From the NCBI GenBank assembly GCA_046542845.1, contig JBKHAN010000007.1:14189-78188 (forward strand): a DNA stretch of 64,000 nucleotides. The letters are read 5' to 3'. Positions 9,225 to 17,652 of this stretch are shown here, one piece after another; within the stretch, counting starts at the first letter, position 1, and each line of letters opens with the position of its first letter. Made by a program: the position numbers and the translations under genes. The stretch is from SKKC01 sp046542845. GTDB lineage: Bacteria > Spirochaetota > Spirochaetia > DSM-27196 > SKKC01. The notes beneath the pieces are model-generated. The model was not told where the DNA came from and did not search any database. It saw only the letters and a program-made list of their open reading frames with translations.

Positions 9225-10862
9225 ATGTCTGCTCAATTAGCCGAAGCAATTCGCCAGCTGGTAAGCGATAAAGGCATCAGTGAAGAACTGATCATGACCA
9301 CGATCGAAGAGTTTCTTCGAGCGGCGTATAAGCGCAAGTTCGGACACGACGACAATGCCGTTGTGAAGTTCAGCGACGACGGGCAGGATGTAACCCTCTA
9401 CGCCCAGAAAGAAATAGTCGACGAAGTCATGGACCCGGCGACAGAGATTGCGCTGAGCGAAGCGCTCGAACTTAACGATGAATGCGAAATCGGAGACGAA
9501 CTGCTGATTGAGGTCGATCCGAGCGAATTCGATCGGGTCGCCGTACAGAGCGCGAAGCAGAAGGCGCGCCAGACGCTCCGGGAAATACAGAAAGATACCC
9601 TGTACAGTGAGTTCAAAGACAAAGTCGGCGAAATGATCATTGGCTACTACCAGCGTGAACGGAACGGCAACATCTTTGTCGACCTCGGAAAGACTGAGGG
9701 CATGATGCCCAAGCGATATCAAAGCCCGCGCGAAGTCTATCGCCCGAACGACCGGATCAAAGCGCTCATCTACGAAGTTTCGAAAACACCGACCGGCCTA
9801 CAGATTATTCTGTCGCGCACACATACCGACTTCGTACGTCGGATTTTTGAACTCGAAGTTCCCGAGGTATACGACAAGACCGTTGAAATCTTCAAGATTG
9901 TCCGGGAACCCGGATACCGAACGAAAATAGCGGTGTATTCCAACAGGGACGACGTCGATCCGGTCGGAGCCTGCGTTGGAATGAAGGGTGTTCGAATACA
10001 GTCGATCGTTCGGGAACTCGAGGGCGAAAAGATTGATATTCTCAAGTATGATGTCGACACGCGAAGCTTTATCAAGAACGCGCTTTCTCCCGCCGAAGTC
10101 AGCAACGTCGTTATTCTCGATGAGTCAAAACGTCAGGCCCTCGCGATCGTGCCCGAAACGCAGCTGAGTCTCGCGATAGGAAAACAGGGGCTCAACGTGC
10201 GCCTCGCCAACCGCCTGGCCGACTGGAACATAGACGTGAAAACCGAGGACCAGTTTGCAGAAATGGACATTGCCGCGGATACCAAGCGTGCCGTCAGCGC
10301 GCTCTTCGGTGACGTGGAGGAAGAGGAAATCACTCGACTTGCCGAGCTTCCCGAGATACCACCTCGTATCGTCGACATTCTCGAGCGCCGCGGAATCGAG
10401 CTCATAGAGACGCTCGTCGGCATGACCGACGAGGATCTTCGCAGTATAGACGAACTCTCAAGCGAGGATGTCTCAATGCTGAATCGCATCATAGCCGAAA
10501 GCGTTGAGATCATCGAGGACGAAGTCGAAGAAGAAGTCCCGGTCGAGCCGGTGGCTACTGACGAATTTGAAGATACCGGCGACGAGTCAGAGGCCGAAGA
10601 CGAACGACTCGAGTCCGATCTTGACGAACCCGAAGATGAAGAAGAAGAGATCACCCTGATCAGCGAACTCCCCGATGTTCCGGATAACGTGGTTGAACGA
10701 CTGCGTGCTGCAGGAGTCACGGAAGTCGTCGATCTACTCCAGATGACCGGTAAGCAGCTGAAAGCCGTGGAGGGTCTCAGCGACGAAGAGGTCGAACTGA
10801 TACAGGAAATTGTCCGGGAAAGCGTTGAAGTTATCGAAGACGACGAGGACGAAGACTATTAG
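9225..10862 (+). CDS. nusA: Transcription termination/antitermination factor NusA with duplicated C-terminal acidic HhH modules
   Basis: NusA binds RNA polymerase and RNA to modulate pausing, termination and antitermination. Order of domains in 545 residues: N-terminal polymerase-binding domain (1-125), S1 domain (about 130-200), KH1 (around 245-280, GACVGMKGVR) and KH2 (around 310-345, LAIGKQGLNVRLA). The C-terminus carries two similar helix-hairpin-helix type repeats, about residues 365-430 and 475-545, each beginning with an acidic stretch, then an ELP segment, and ending with ESVEVIED-like sequence, joined by a highly acidic linker. A GAGGAAA ribosome-binding site precedes the ATG. The gene lies between rimP and infB as usual. 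NusA could act on the hairpin in its own leader. Confidence 0.95.
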   Translation: MSAQLAEAIRQLVSDKGISEELIMTTIEEFLRAAYKRKFGHDDNAVVKFSDDGQDVTLYAQKEIVDEVMDPATEIALSEALELNDECEIGDELLIEVDPSEFDRVAVQSAKQKARQTLREIQKDTLYSEFKDKVGEMIIGYYQRERNGNIFVDLGKTEGMMPKRYQSPREVYRPNDRIKALIYEVSKTPTGLQIILSRTHTDFVRRIFELEVPEVYDKTVEIFKIVREPGYRTKIAVYSNRDDVDPVGACVGMKGVRIQSIVRELEGEKIDILKYDVDTRSFIKNALSPAEVSNVVILDESKRQALAIVPETQLSLAIGKQGLNVRLANRLADWNIDVKTEDQFAEMDIAADTKRAVSALFGDVEEEEITRLAELPEIPPRIVDILERRGIELIETLVGMTDEDLRSIDELSSEDVSMLNRIIAESVEIIEDEVEEEVPVEPVATDEFEDTGDESEAEDERLESDLDEPEDEEEEITLISELPDVPDNVVERLRAAGVTEVVDLLQMTGKQLKAVEGLSDEEVELIQEIVRESVEVIEDDEDEDY

Positions 10863-10877
10863 CGCGTACAGGCACAA

Positions 10878-13634
10878 ATGACGGTTTCACCCGGTTTCAC
10901 AAAGCCCGTGCAATCCGTTAAGATAGAGAACACGGAGGCTGAAGTCCAACAGACAAAGCGTATGGCAGAAGAGCAGGAACAGAACAAAAAACCGAAAGCA
11001 ACTCTCATCAAGCATCGGAAATCCGACGCTCCAGGCGAGTCAGGCGACGAACCCAAGAGAAAGAAACCACGCATTGTCGTTAAACGGAAGGCGAAAAGTA
11101 CGTCACCCGACGAAACAGCCACCCCTGCAAAGTCTTCCGAACCGCCTGCGACGCCTCCCAAACCCGACGTTGAAACGCCGCACGCTCCGGGAGCGGGCGT
11201 TGATTCGGTGAAACCGGCAGACTCACCACGGGCCGATACCCCGCAAGAGGAAACTGTGTCTCCCTCACCCGGCGACGCGCAGGCCGGAGGTTCCGATAGG
11301 GTTCCGGAAGGTGAGGCGCCGCAAGCGGCAACGGGACCTGAAGCCCCGAAAAGCGAAGTGCCGAACGAATCGTCGGTCGAAAAAGCGCCTCCTGAAAAAT
11401 CGGCTGACGCCCCGACTGCGGCAACAAAAGAGGGCGACGGTAAAGAACCGGCTACCATGCGCCAGACGGTCCGTCGGCAGACCTTCAGGCGACAGCCCAC
11501 ACGGCCTTCACCTGCTCCATTCAGGCGCACCGGTGGCACCGGCCGTCACGTGTCGTCCTCCGAACTCGAGGCGCGAGCAGAACGCGCCGACAGTCGCCCT
11601 GTGTCTCCGGAACAGCGAAGCCCCCGTCCGGGTGGCTTCAGTGGTCCCCGTCCGGGTGGGCCTCCACGCGGGGGAACCGGCAGCGGGCCACCGCCGGCAG
11701 GACCTGCTGCAGCCGGTGGCAAACAGGGTGGCAGAAAGTTTATCAAGTCGAAGCGAAAAGACGGTGGCTACCAGAAGCGAGAACAACAGCCCGAAAAGCA
11801 GATTTACTACAACAAGAAACGCACCCAGCAGCAACGTGCGAACCCGGTCCCGAAACAGATCGACATTATGGAGGTCGTGACCGTTTCGGAGCTCGCGCGT
11901 AAAATGAACCTCAAAGCTTCCGACATCATCGGTAAACTCATGGGCATGGGTATGATGGTGACCATCAACCAGCAGATCGACGCTGAAACAGCCGAGATTG
12001 TCGCCTCCGAGTACGGATGCTCGGTCAACGTCGTTAATCTTTACGACGAAACGCTTATTGCGACCCCCGAGGATACGGCCGAAGAGCTGCAGCCACGGCC
12101 CGCGATCGTGACCGTTATGGGTCATGTCGATCACGGTAAAACCAAACTGCTCGACGGGATACGCAAAACCAACGTTGCAGGCGGCGAATTTGGTGGAATC
12201 ACTCAGCACATAGGGGCGTATCAGGTCGAAACAGAGCACGGGAAACTGACCTTCCTTGATACACCGGGCCACGAAGCGTTTACCCTCATGCGTGCCCGAG
12301 GCGCGAACATTACCGACATTGTGATACTCGTCGTGGCCGCGAACGACGGCGTAATGCCTCAGACCATCGAGGCTATAGATCACGCCAAAGAAGCCAAGGT
12401 GCCTATTATTGTCGCCCTGAATAAAACTGACCTTCCGGATATCAATGTCGATCGCGTCAAGCAGCAATTGAGCGAGCTCGACCTGACGCCCGAAGAGTGG
12501 GGCGGTTCGACGCTCCTTGTGCCAATCTCGGCACTGAAGGGCACGGGCGTAGCCGATCTGCTTGAGACCGTCGCGCTGCAGGCAGAGCTCCTTGATCTGA
12601 AGGCAAACTACAATTGCCGCGCGGAAGGAAAAATTATCGAAACTCGTATAGATGCGGGCCGTGGTACCGTTTCGAGCGTTCTGATCGAACGTGGTACGCT
12701 GCGCGTCGGTGACAGTTTTGTCGCCGGAGTATATCCCGGACGGGTTCGTGCGATGTTCAACGACCGGGGCGAGCGCATCGACGAAGCGTCTCCGAGCATG
12801 CCGGTAGAAATACTCGGTCTCACCGGCATACCTGAGGCGGGCGACCCCTTTCAGGTTACCGAAAGCGAGAGAATGGCTCGGCAGGTCGGGGACAAGCGCC
12901 AGGAGCTTCGTAAGCTTGAGGATGCCCGAAACGTGAAAAAGGTCACGCTCGACAACCTGTATGACACGATTCAGGAAGGAAATGTCCAGGAACTGAAGGT
13001 CGTCGTCAAGGGAGACGTTCACGGCTCGGTTGAAGCTCTCAAGAGTTCACTTGAGGGCTTGAGCACGCCCGAGATCAAACTGACGGCGATACGCGCCGCA
13101 GCCGGTGCCATCAACGAAAACGATGTTATGCTTGCAAGCGCGTCGAATGCGGTTATTGTCGGTTTCCACGTACGCCCCACACCGCGCGCATCTGAAATCG
13201 CGGACAGAGAAAAAGTCGAGATCAGGAAATACAGCATTATTTACGATGCTATCGACGATATCCGGACGGCAATGGAAGGTATGCTCGCGCCCGAACTGCG
13301 TGAAGAGACTGTGGCAACCGTCGAAGTACGAGAAACCTTCAAAGTACCCAAAATCGGCATCATCGCCGGCTGTTTCGTGAAGACCGGTACCGTGACGAGA
13401 AACGCCCAGGCGCACGTCATTCGCGATGGTGTGGAAATTTTCACCGGCAAGATCAATTCGCTCAAACGCTTCAAAGACGACGTACGAGAAGTGAAGGCGG
13501 GATACGAGTGCGGTCTCGGGATCGCGAATCTGAACGACCTGAAGCCTGGAGATGAAATCGAAGTCTTCCAGATCACGGAAATCAGCAGGAAACTATCTGC
13601 CCCGGTAAAAGCATCGAAGAGCGAAAAACGGTAG
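10878..13634 (+). CDS. infB: Translation initiation factor IF-2
   Basis: IF-2 is the GTPase that brings initiator tRNA to the ribosome. The 918-residue protein has a long low-complexity N-terminal region (lysine/proline-rich, then arginine/glycine/proline-rich to about residue 310), an IF2-N domain (VSELARKMNLKASDIIGKL), and a complete G domain: GHVDHGKT at 415-422, the GGITQHIGAYQV switch, DTPGHEAF, NKTDL and SALKG. C-terminal barrels and the fMet-tRNA-binding domain follow. The first ATG at 10878 has only a weak ribosome-binding site; GTG 10908 and ATG 10962 (MAEEQEQN) are possible alternative starts. It is six bases from rbfA. Confidence 0.95.
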   Translation: MTVSPGFTKPVQSVKIENTEAEVQQTKRMAEEQEQNKKPKATLIKHRKSDAPGESGDEPKRKKPRIVVKRKAKSTSPDETATPAKSSEPPATPPKPDVETPHAPGAGVDSVKPADSPRADTPQEETVSPSPGDAQAGGSDRVPEGEAPQAATGPEAPKSEVPNESSVEKAPPEKSADAPTAATKEGDGKEPATMRQTVRRQTFRRQPTRPSPAPFRRTGGTGRHVSSSELEARAERADSRPVSPEQRSPRPGGFSGPRPGGPPRGGTGSGPPPAGPAAAGGKQGGRKFIKSKRKDGGYQKREQQPEKQIYYNKKRTQQQRANPVPKQIDIMEVVTVSELARKMNLKASDIIGKLMGMGMMVTINQQIDAETAEIVASEYGCSVNVVNLYDETLIATPEDTAEELQPRPAIVTVMGHVDHGKTKLLDGIRKTNVAGGEFGGITQHIGAYQVETEHGKLTFLDTPGHEAFTLMRARGANITDIVILVVAANDGVMPQTIEAIDHAKEAKVPIIVALNKTDLPDINVDRVKQQLSELDLTPEEWGGSTLLVPISALKGTGVADLLETVALQAELLDLKANYNCRAEGKIIETRIDAGRGTVSSVLIERGTLRVGDSFVAGVYPGRVRAMFNDRGERIDEASPSMPVEILGLTGIPEAGDPFQVTESERMARQVGDKRQELRKLEDARNVKKVTLDNLYDTIQEGNVQELKVVVKGDVHGSVEALKSSLEGLSTPEIKLTAIRAAAGAINENDVMLASASNAVIVGFHVRPTPRASEIADREKVEIRKYSIIYDAIDDIRTAMEGMLAPELREETVATVEVRETFKVPKIGIIAGCFVKTGTVTRNAQAHVIRDGVEIFTGKINSLKRFKDDVREVKAGYECGLGIANLNDLKPGDEIEVFQITEISRKLSAPVKASKSEKR

Positions 13635-13640
13635 AGCAAC

Positions 13641-13982
13641 ATGGAACGAACCGATCGCGCCGGACGCCTGCTCCAGAGGATAATCAGCGAAATGATTCTC
13701 ACGGAGCGCGTCCGTGATCCGCGGGTCAGCAAGCTTGTCACCATCCACGAAGTCGAAGTAACAAAGGATCTTCGTAACGCGACGGTTCACGTCGGCGGAT
13801 ACGTCTCCGAACCTGAGCTTCAGTCTTCGGTAGATGGACTCAATGCGGCCGCGGGCTTTCTGCAAGCAGGCATCGCCAGGCACATACAGTGGAAGTCGAC
13901 ACCAAAGCTCACGTTTGTGATGGATACCCGCGTTCGCGAATCGCAGGAACTTCTTCAGGACATGGATCGTCACGGCCTCTAG
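13641..13982 (+). CDS. rbfA: 30S ribosome-binding factor RbfA
   Basis: RbfA is a KH-like protein that acts in late 30S subunit maturation and cold adaptation. The 113-residue sequence has family marks: an R-x-G-R-L-L-Q-R-I-like first helix, the DPRVSKLVTIHEVEVTKD segment and the alternating strand that follows with ATVHV, and a C-terminal part with the PKLTFVMDTRV strand. It sits six bases after infB and 18 bases before truB, the classical order, so it is very likely co-transcribed with both. Confidence 0.92.
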   Translation: MERTDRAGRLLQRIISEMILTERVRDPRVSKLVTIHEVEVTKDLRNATVHVGGYVSEPELQSSVDGLNAAAGFLQAGIARHIQWKSTPKLTFVMDTRVRESQELLQDMDRHGL

Positions 13983-14000
13983 CGCACAGCGGTAAGCGAA

Positions 14001-14891
14001 ATGTCAGAGAGTCACACCGGAGCAGTTCTTCTTGACAAAGCGGAGGGAATCTCGTCGTTCAAGGCTCTTTCCCCGGTAAAGCGAGCCTATCGGGGAAAAA
14101 AGGTGGGTCACACCGGCACGCTCGATCCGTTTGCGTCCGGACTGCTGGTCGTGCTCGTCGGTCCGCTTACCCGCCTCGCCGGCGAGTTAACCGGACTCGA
14201 AAAGCATTACTCGACGACCGTTACCTTTGGCGAAGAGACTGACACGCTTGACCCTACCGGGACGGTGGTACACCGCTGCGACACGATACCGGACCTTTCG
14301 GAAATCGAAAGCGTTCTCCCGCGCTTTATCGGTACGATTACGCAGGTCCCACCTATATACAGCGCCGTCCACATAAACGGACGGCGAGCGTACGACCTCG
14401 CGCGCCGTGGAATCGATGAAGCAGTTCCCGAGCGAACGGTTACGGTCAGCTCGCTGTCTGTAAGCGACTGGTCACCACCGGAGCTTTCGCTTGAGATCAC
14501 CTGCGGTTCCGGCACGTACGTGCGCTCGCTCGCCCGAGACATTGGCCTGGCCTGCGGCTCAAGAGCGCACGTCTCGAGGCTTCGTCGGACCCGCGTCGGA
14601 CAGTTTCACATCGGCGACAGCCAAAGCGTCGACGATTTTTCGGCACGCCCGCGACTCGTTTCCGCATTTGAGGTTCTTCGCCGCATGCCGGGAATTGATT
14701 GCCGGACAGTTCACGAACATGCCGCGGCGGATATCGCGCACGGGAAGCCGTTTCGCACCGCCATGCTTGCAGAAGCCGGGACGGAAACCAGCGAGTCAGA
14801 CCTTGCACTTTTCGATACCAGCGGGAATTTTCGAGCGCTCGTGCAAAAGACGCAGATTGGATACAAGTATCGTTTTGTCGTACCACCGTGA
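14001..14891 (+). CDS. truB: tRNA pseudouridine(55) synthase TruB
   Basis: TruB converts U55 in the T-loop of tRNAs to pseudouridine. The 296-residue protein begins with the family segment GAVLLDKAEGISSF and contains the active-site motif KVGHTGTLDPFASGLL with the catalytic aspartate at residue 42, followed by the KxYxxTVTFG strand and the GTYVRSLARDIG motif near residue 172. It is the last gene of the rimP operon; a new promoter follows within 30 bases of its stop. The C-terminal PUA-like part is short but present. Confidence 0.94.
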   Translation: MSESHTGAVLLDKAEGISSFKALSPVKRAYRGKKVGHTGTLDPFASGLLVVLVGPLTRLAGELTGLEKHYSTTVTFGEETDTLDPTGTVVHRCDTIPDLSEIESVLPRFIGTITQVPPIYSAVHINGRRAYDLARRGIDEAVPERTVTVSSLSVSDWSPPELSLEITCGSGTYVRSLARDIGLACGSRAHVSRLRRTRVGQFHIGDSQSVDDFSARPRLVSAFEVLRRMPGIDCRTVHEHAAADIAHGKPFRTAMLAEAGTETSESDLALFDTSGNFRALVQKTQIGYKYRFVVPP

Positions 14892-14916
14892 GCAGACGCG
14901 CGACAGACTGGTCGGG

Positions 14917-14945
14917 TTGACAGAGACCTGTCGCGTAATCATAAT
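14917..14945 (+). promoter_or_regulatory. Promoter for rpsO, embedded in an inverted repeat
   Basis: TTGACA at 14917-14922 and CATAAT at 14940-14945 are separated by 17 bases, a near-consensus sigma-70 promoter. Perfect eight-base inverted arms CGCGACAG (14899-14906) and CTGTCGCG (14928-14935) flank the -35 element and reach into the spacer, so they could form an operator or an RNA hairpin at the end of the truB message. The resulting rpsO leader would be about 170 bases long; I see no gene in it. Confidence 0.7.
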
Positions 14946-15125
14946 TAACGTTCAATATCGCGCGCTTACCATCCCCGGGGCGCTTTCGCATACCGAGATT
15001 TTCACATGAAAACCCGATATGCAAAAGTGTACGAAGCGTTTGCTCCCGCGAACAGCGGCGGCAAGGGCGCGGTTTGACTACATTTTCAGGTTTTGTGCCG
15101 GCATACCATGGAGGACACGATCTAT

Positions 15126-15395
15126 ATGCCATTATTGAAGGAAGAAAAACAGCAGATTGTCGAGCAGTTCGGCGCAAGCGCCACCGACACCGGCAATACG
15201 GAGGTTCAGATTGCGCTTCTTACCAGGAGAATCGACCAGCTGACCGAGCATTTCAAGACTCACAAGCAGGATCATAATTCGCGCCGTGGGCTTTTGAAGC
15301 TTGTCGGACGAAGGCGGCGACTTCTACGGTATCTGAGCGAGAACGACCTCGACCGCTACCGCCAGCTTATCGCAACCCTCGGTCTTCGAAAGTAG
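15126..15395 (+). CDS. rpsO: 30S ribosomal protein S15
   Basis: S15 is a primary 16S rRNA-binding protein of the 30S platform. The 89-residue length is exactly typical, and the sequence has the conserved TGNTEVQIALLTRRIDQLT and HKQDHNSRRGLLKLVGRRRRLL segments. The start is the ATG at 15126, supported by GGAGG at 15111-15115 ten bases upstream; earlier in-frame ATGs give an abnormal N-terminus. A strong promoter lies about 180 bases upstream and an intrinsic terminator follows 22 bases after the stop. In many bacteria S15 represses its own mRNA through leader structure; the long leader here would allow it, but I could not identify the specific S15 site. Confidence 0.96.
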   Translation: MPLLKEEKQQIVEQFGASATDTGNTEVQIALLTRRIDQLTEHFKTHKQDHNSRRGLLKLVGRRRRLLRYLSENDLDRYRQLIATLGLRK

Positions 15396-15417
15396 ACCCG
15401 GGCAACCCCGTCTACCG

Positions 15418-15459
15418 GCGGCTGGTCGAACACGTATATCGATCAGTCGCTTTTTTTTT
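15418..15459 (+). terminator. Intrinsic terminator between rpsO and pnp
   Basis: A 12-base arm at 15418-15429 pairs without mismatches (two G-U pairs) with 15439-15450, leaving a nine-base loop, and nine T residues follow at 15451-15459. It stands between rpsO and pnp, as in Escherichia coli, where partial read-through supplies pnp. No clear separate pnp promoter was seen in the 74 bases between the T-run and pnp. Confidence 0.88.
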
Positions 15460-15533
15460 GCTTCGCCGTACATACCCTGAAAGTATGGAAAGCACTTCCT
15501 GTGAACGGACACATACAAGGACATAGAAAGAAC

Positions 15534-17621
15534 ATGACAAAAGTAAGCGTAACGATAGGAAAAACGGAACTCACCCTCGAAACGGGCCGAATGGCGAAGC
15601 AGGCAAACGGCTCAGTATTCGCCACCTACGGTGGCAGTGCCGTTCTCGGAACGGTCTGCTGTTCAAGCAAGGAACTCGACGTAGACTTCCTGCCGCTCTC
15701 GGTCGACTACAACGAAAAATACTACGCAGCGGGGAAGATCCCCGGCGGTTTCCTGAAACGGGAAGGTCGTCCGAAAGACAAGGAAGTTCTCGTATGTCGT
15801 CTCATCGACCGTCCCATGCGCCCGCTCTTTGACAAGAACTTTCGTCGTGATATTCAAATCGTCCCGACGACCGTCAGTGCGGACTCAATTAATCCTCCCG
15901 ACGTGCTCGGTATGATCGCGGCTTCAGCTGCAGTCACGATATCCGATATCCCGTTTAACGGCCCCACCGGTGCCGTACGCGTATCAATGATCGACGGCGA
16001 GTACATCATTAATCCAACGTACGAGGAAATCGAAAAGGGTCTCCTTGATATTGTCGTTGCCGGCACCCGTGACGGTATTACCATGGTCGAAGGCGGCGCA
16101 GCCGAAATCTCCGAAGAGATTCTTGCAGGTGCGATCGATGCGGCTCGAGAGCCCATACAGCAGATATGTACGCTTATCGAGAATCTTCGGGAAAAGGCTG
16201 GTAAGGAGAAACTTCCTGTACCGCCCCCGGCACCGGAAATCCCCAACGCGGACGAGATACGCTCGCATGTGCGTCCGAAAATGGAAGAAGCAGCGTTTGT
16301 AAAGGGCAAGTTTGAACGCCACAGCGCGATTGCGGCTGTCGTCAAGGAAGCCGCAGAGCACTTTGCATCGACGATAGAAGAGCACGGTGAAAAGGGCTTT
16401 TATTCGATTATGGATGCGATGGAAAAAGAGATTCTCCGGAACAGCATACTCGAACGTAAGATCAGGACGGACGGACGCGGCCCTGAAGATATCAGGTCAA
16501 TTACCTGCGAGGTGGGTGTCCTTCCGCGCACACACGGCAGTGCCCTGTTCACGCGAGGGGAGACCCAGGCGCTTGCGATCACGACTCTTGGCACCGCTCG
16601 CGACGAGCAGATCCTCGACGATATCGAAGGTGATCGCCGCGAGAACTTTATGCTCCATTATAACTTTCCTCCGTTCAGTGTCGGTGAAACCGGTCGCCTT
16701 GGCACCGGACGACGGGAAATCGGACATGGTCACCTTGCGCTCAGGGCTATTGAGCGCATTCTCCCGACCAAGGAAGCATTTCCGTATACCACTCGCATCG
16801 TCAGCGAAGTGCTCGAGTCAAACGGGTCAAGCTCGATGGCGACGGTATGCGGCGGATCGCTCAGCCTTATGGACGCAGGCGTACCCATTTCGGCTCCGGT
16901 TGCAGGCATCGCGATGGGGCTTGTCCAGCAGGGCGACCGTACAGTCGTCCTCAGCGATATTCTCGGAGAAGAAGACGCGCTTGGAGATATGGATTTCAAA
17001 GTTGCTGGAACGGAAAAGGGCATTACTGCGTTCCAGATGGACATTAAACTGTCCAACGTCGACCCGAGTGTCATGCGGACTGCGCTCGAACAGGCGCGTA
17101 AAGGCCGTATGCACATTCTTTCGATCATGAACGAAGCGCTCGCACAACCGCGCAGCGAGTTGAGTGAGCACGCACCGAGGATTATGAGTTTCAAGGTGGA
17201 TCAGGACAAGATTGGTCTCATGATTGGGCCCGGAGGCAAAACGATCAAGAGCATCTCGGAAAAACACGATGTTCAGACCAACATTGAAAATGACGGCACG
17301 GTAACCATCTACTGTAACGACAAGGCAGGCGCCGAAGCGGCAAAAGCGGCATTCATGTCGCTGCTGGAGGAACCTGAGGTCGGTAAGACCTACGAAGGCG
17401 TGGTGCGACGCATCGTCGATTTTGGCGCGTTTATCGAGTTTCTCCCCGGAAAGGAAGGTCTATGCCATATTTCGAAGATGGCCTCGCATCGGGTTGAGTC
17501 GGTGTCTGATATCCTCGAACTCGGACAGGAAGTTCCGGTCAAGATCATCGAGATCGACAAAATGGGGCGGACGAATCTGCGACTCATATACGACGAGCCG
17601 GAACGTAGCCAGAATAAGTGA
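15534..17621 (+). CDS. pnp: Polyribonucleotide nucleotidyltransferase (PNPase)
   Basis: PNPase degrades RNA 3' to 5' using phosphate and is a core enzyme of mRNA turnover. The 695-residue protein has two RNase PH-like domains separated by a helical linker (first begins around residue 10, second around residue 315 with RTDGRGPEDIRSI), a KH domain with the KIGLMIGPGGKTIKSI loop and a C-terminal S1 domain (GVVRRIVDFGAFIEFLPGKEGLCHIS). I chose the ATG at 15534 because it begins the usual MTKVSVTIG N-terminus; a GTG at 15501 is also in frame. It follows rpsO across a terminator. Confidence 0.95.
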   Translation: MTKVSVTIGKTELTLETGRMAKQANGSVFATYGGSAVLGTVCCSSKELDVDFLPLSVDYNEKYYAAGKIPGGFLKREGRPKDKEVLVCRLIDRPMRPLFDKNFRRDIQIVPTTVSADSINPPDVLGMIAASAAVTISDIPFNGPTGAVRVSMIDGEYIINPTYEEIEKGLLDIVVAGTRDGITMVEGGAAEISEEILAGAIDAAREPIQQICTLIENLREKAGKEKLPVPPPAPEIPNADEIRSHVRPKMEEAAFVKGKFERHSAIAAVVKEAAEHFASTIEEHGEKGFYSIMDAMEKEILRNSILERKIRTDGRGPEDIRSITCEVGVLPRTHGSALFTRGETQALAITTLGTARDEQILDDIEGDRRENFMLHYNFPPFSVGETGRLGTGRREIGHGHLALRAIERILPTKEAFPYTTRIVSEVLESNGSSSMATVCGGSLSLMDAGVPISAPVAGIAMGLVQQGDRTVVLSDILGEEDALGDMDFKVAGTEKGITAFQMDIKLSNVDPSVMRTALEQARKGRMHILSIMNEALAQPRSELSEHAPRIMSFKVDQDKIGLMIGPGGKTIKSISEKHDVQTNIENDGTVTIYCNDKAGAEAAKAAFMSLLEEPEVGKTYEGVVRRIVDFGAFIEFLPGKEGLCHISKMASHRVESVSDILELGQEVPVKIIEIDKMGRTNLRLIYDEPERSQNK

Positions 17622-17652
17622 CAAAAGGGTGAAACCCTGAGACTCAACTCGC

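Noticed and set aside
11508..13022. 504-codon open frame opposite infB
   Set aside because: It lies wholly on the complement of IF-2 and translates to a composition without protein-like domains.
15396..15417. A second small hairpin between rpsO and the terminator
   Set aside because: Only four pairs (AGAC/GTCT) can form; the adjacent 12-pair hairpin with nine T residues accounts for termination.
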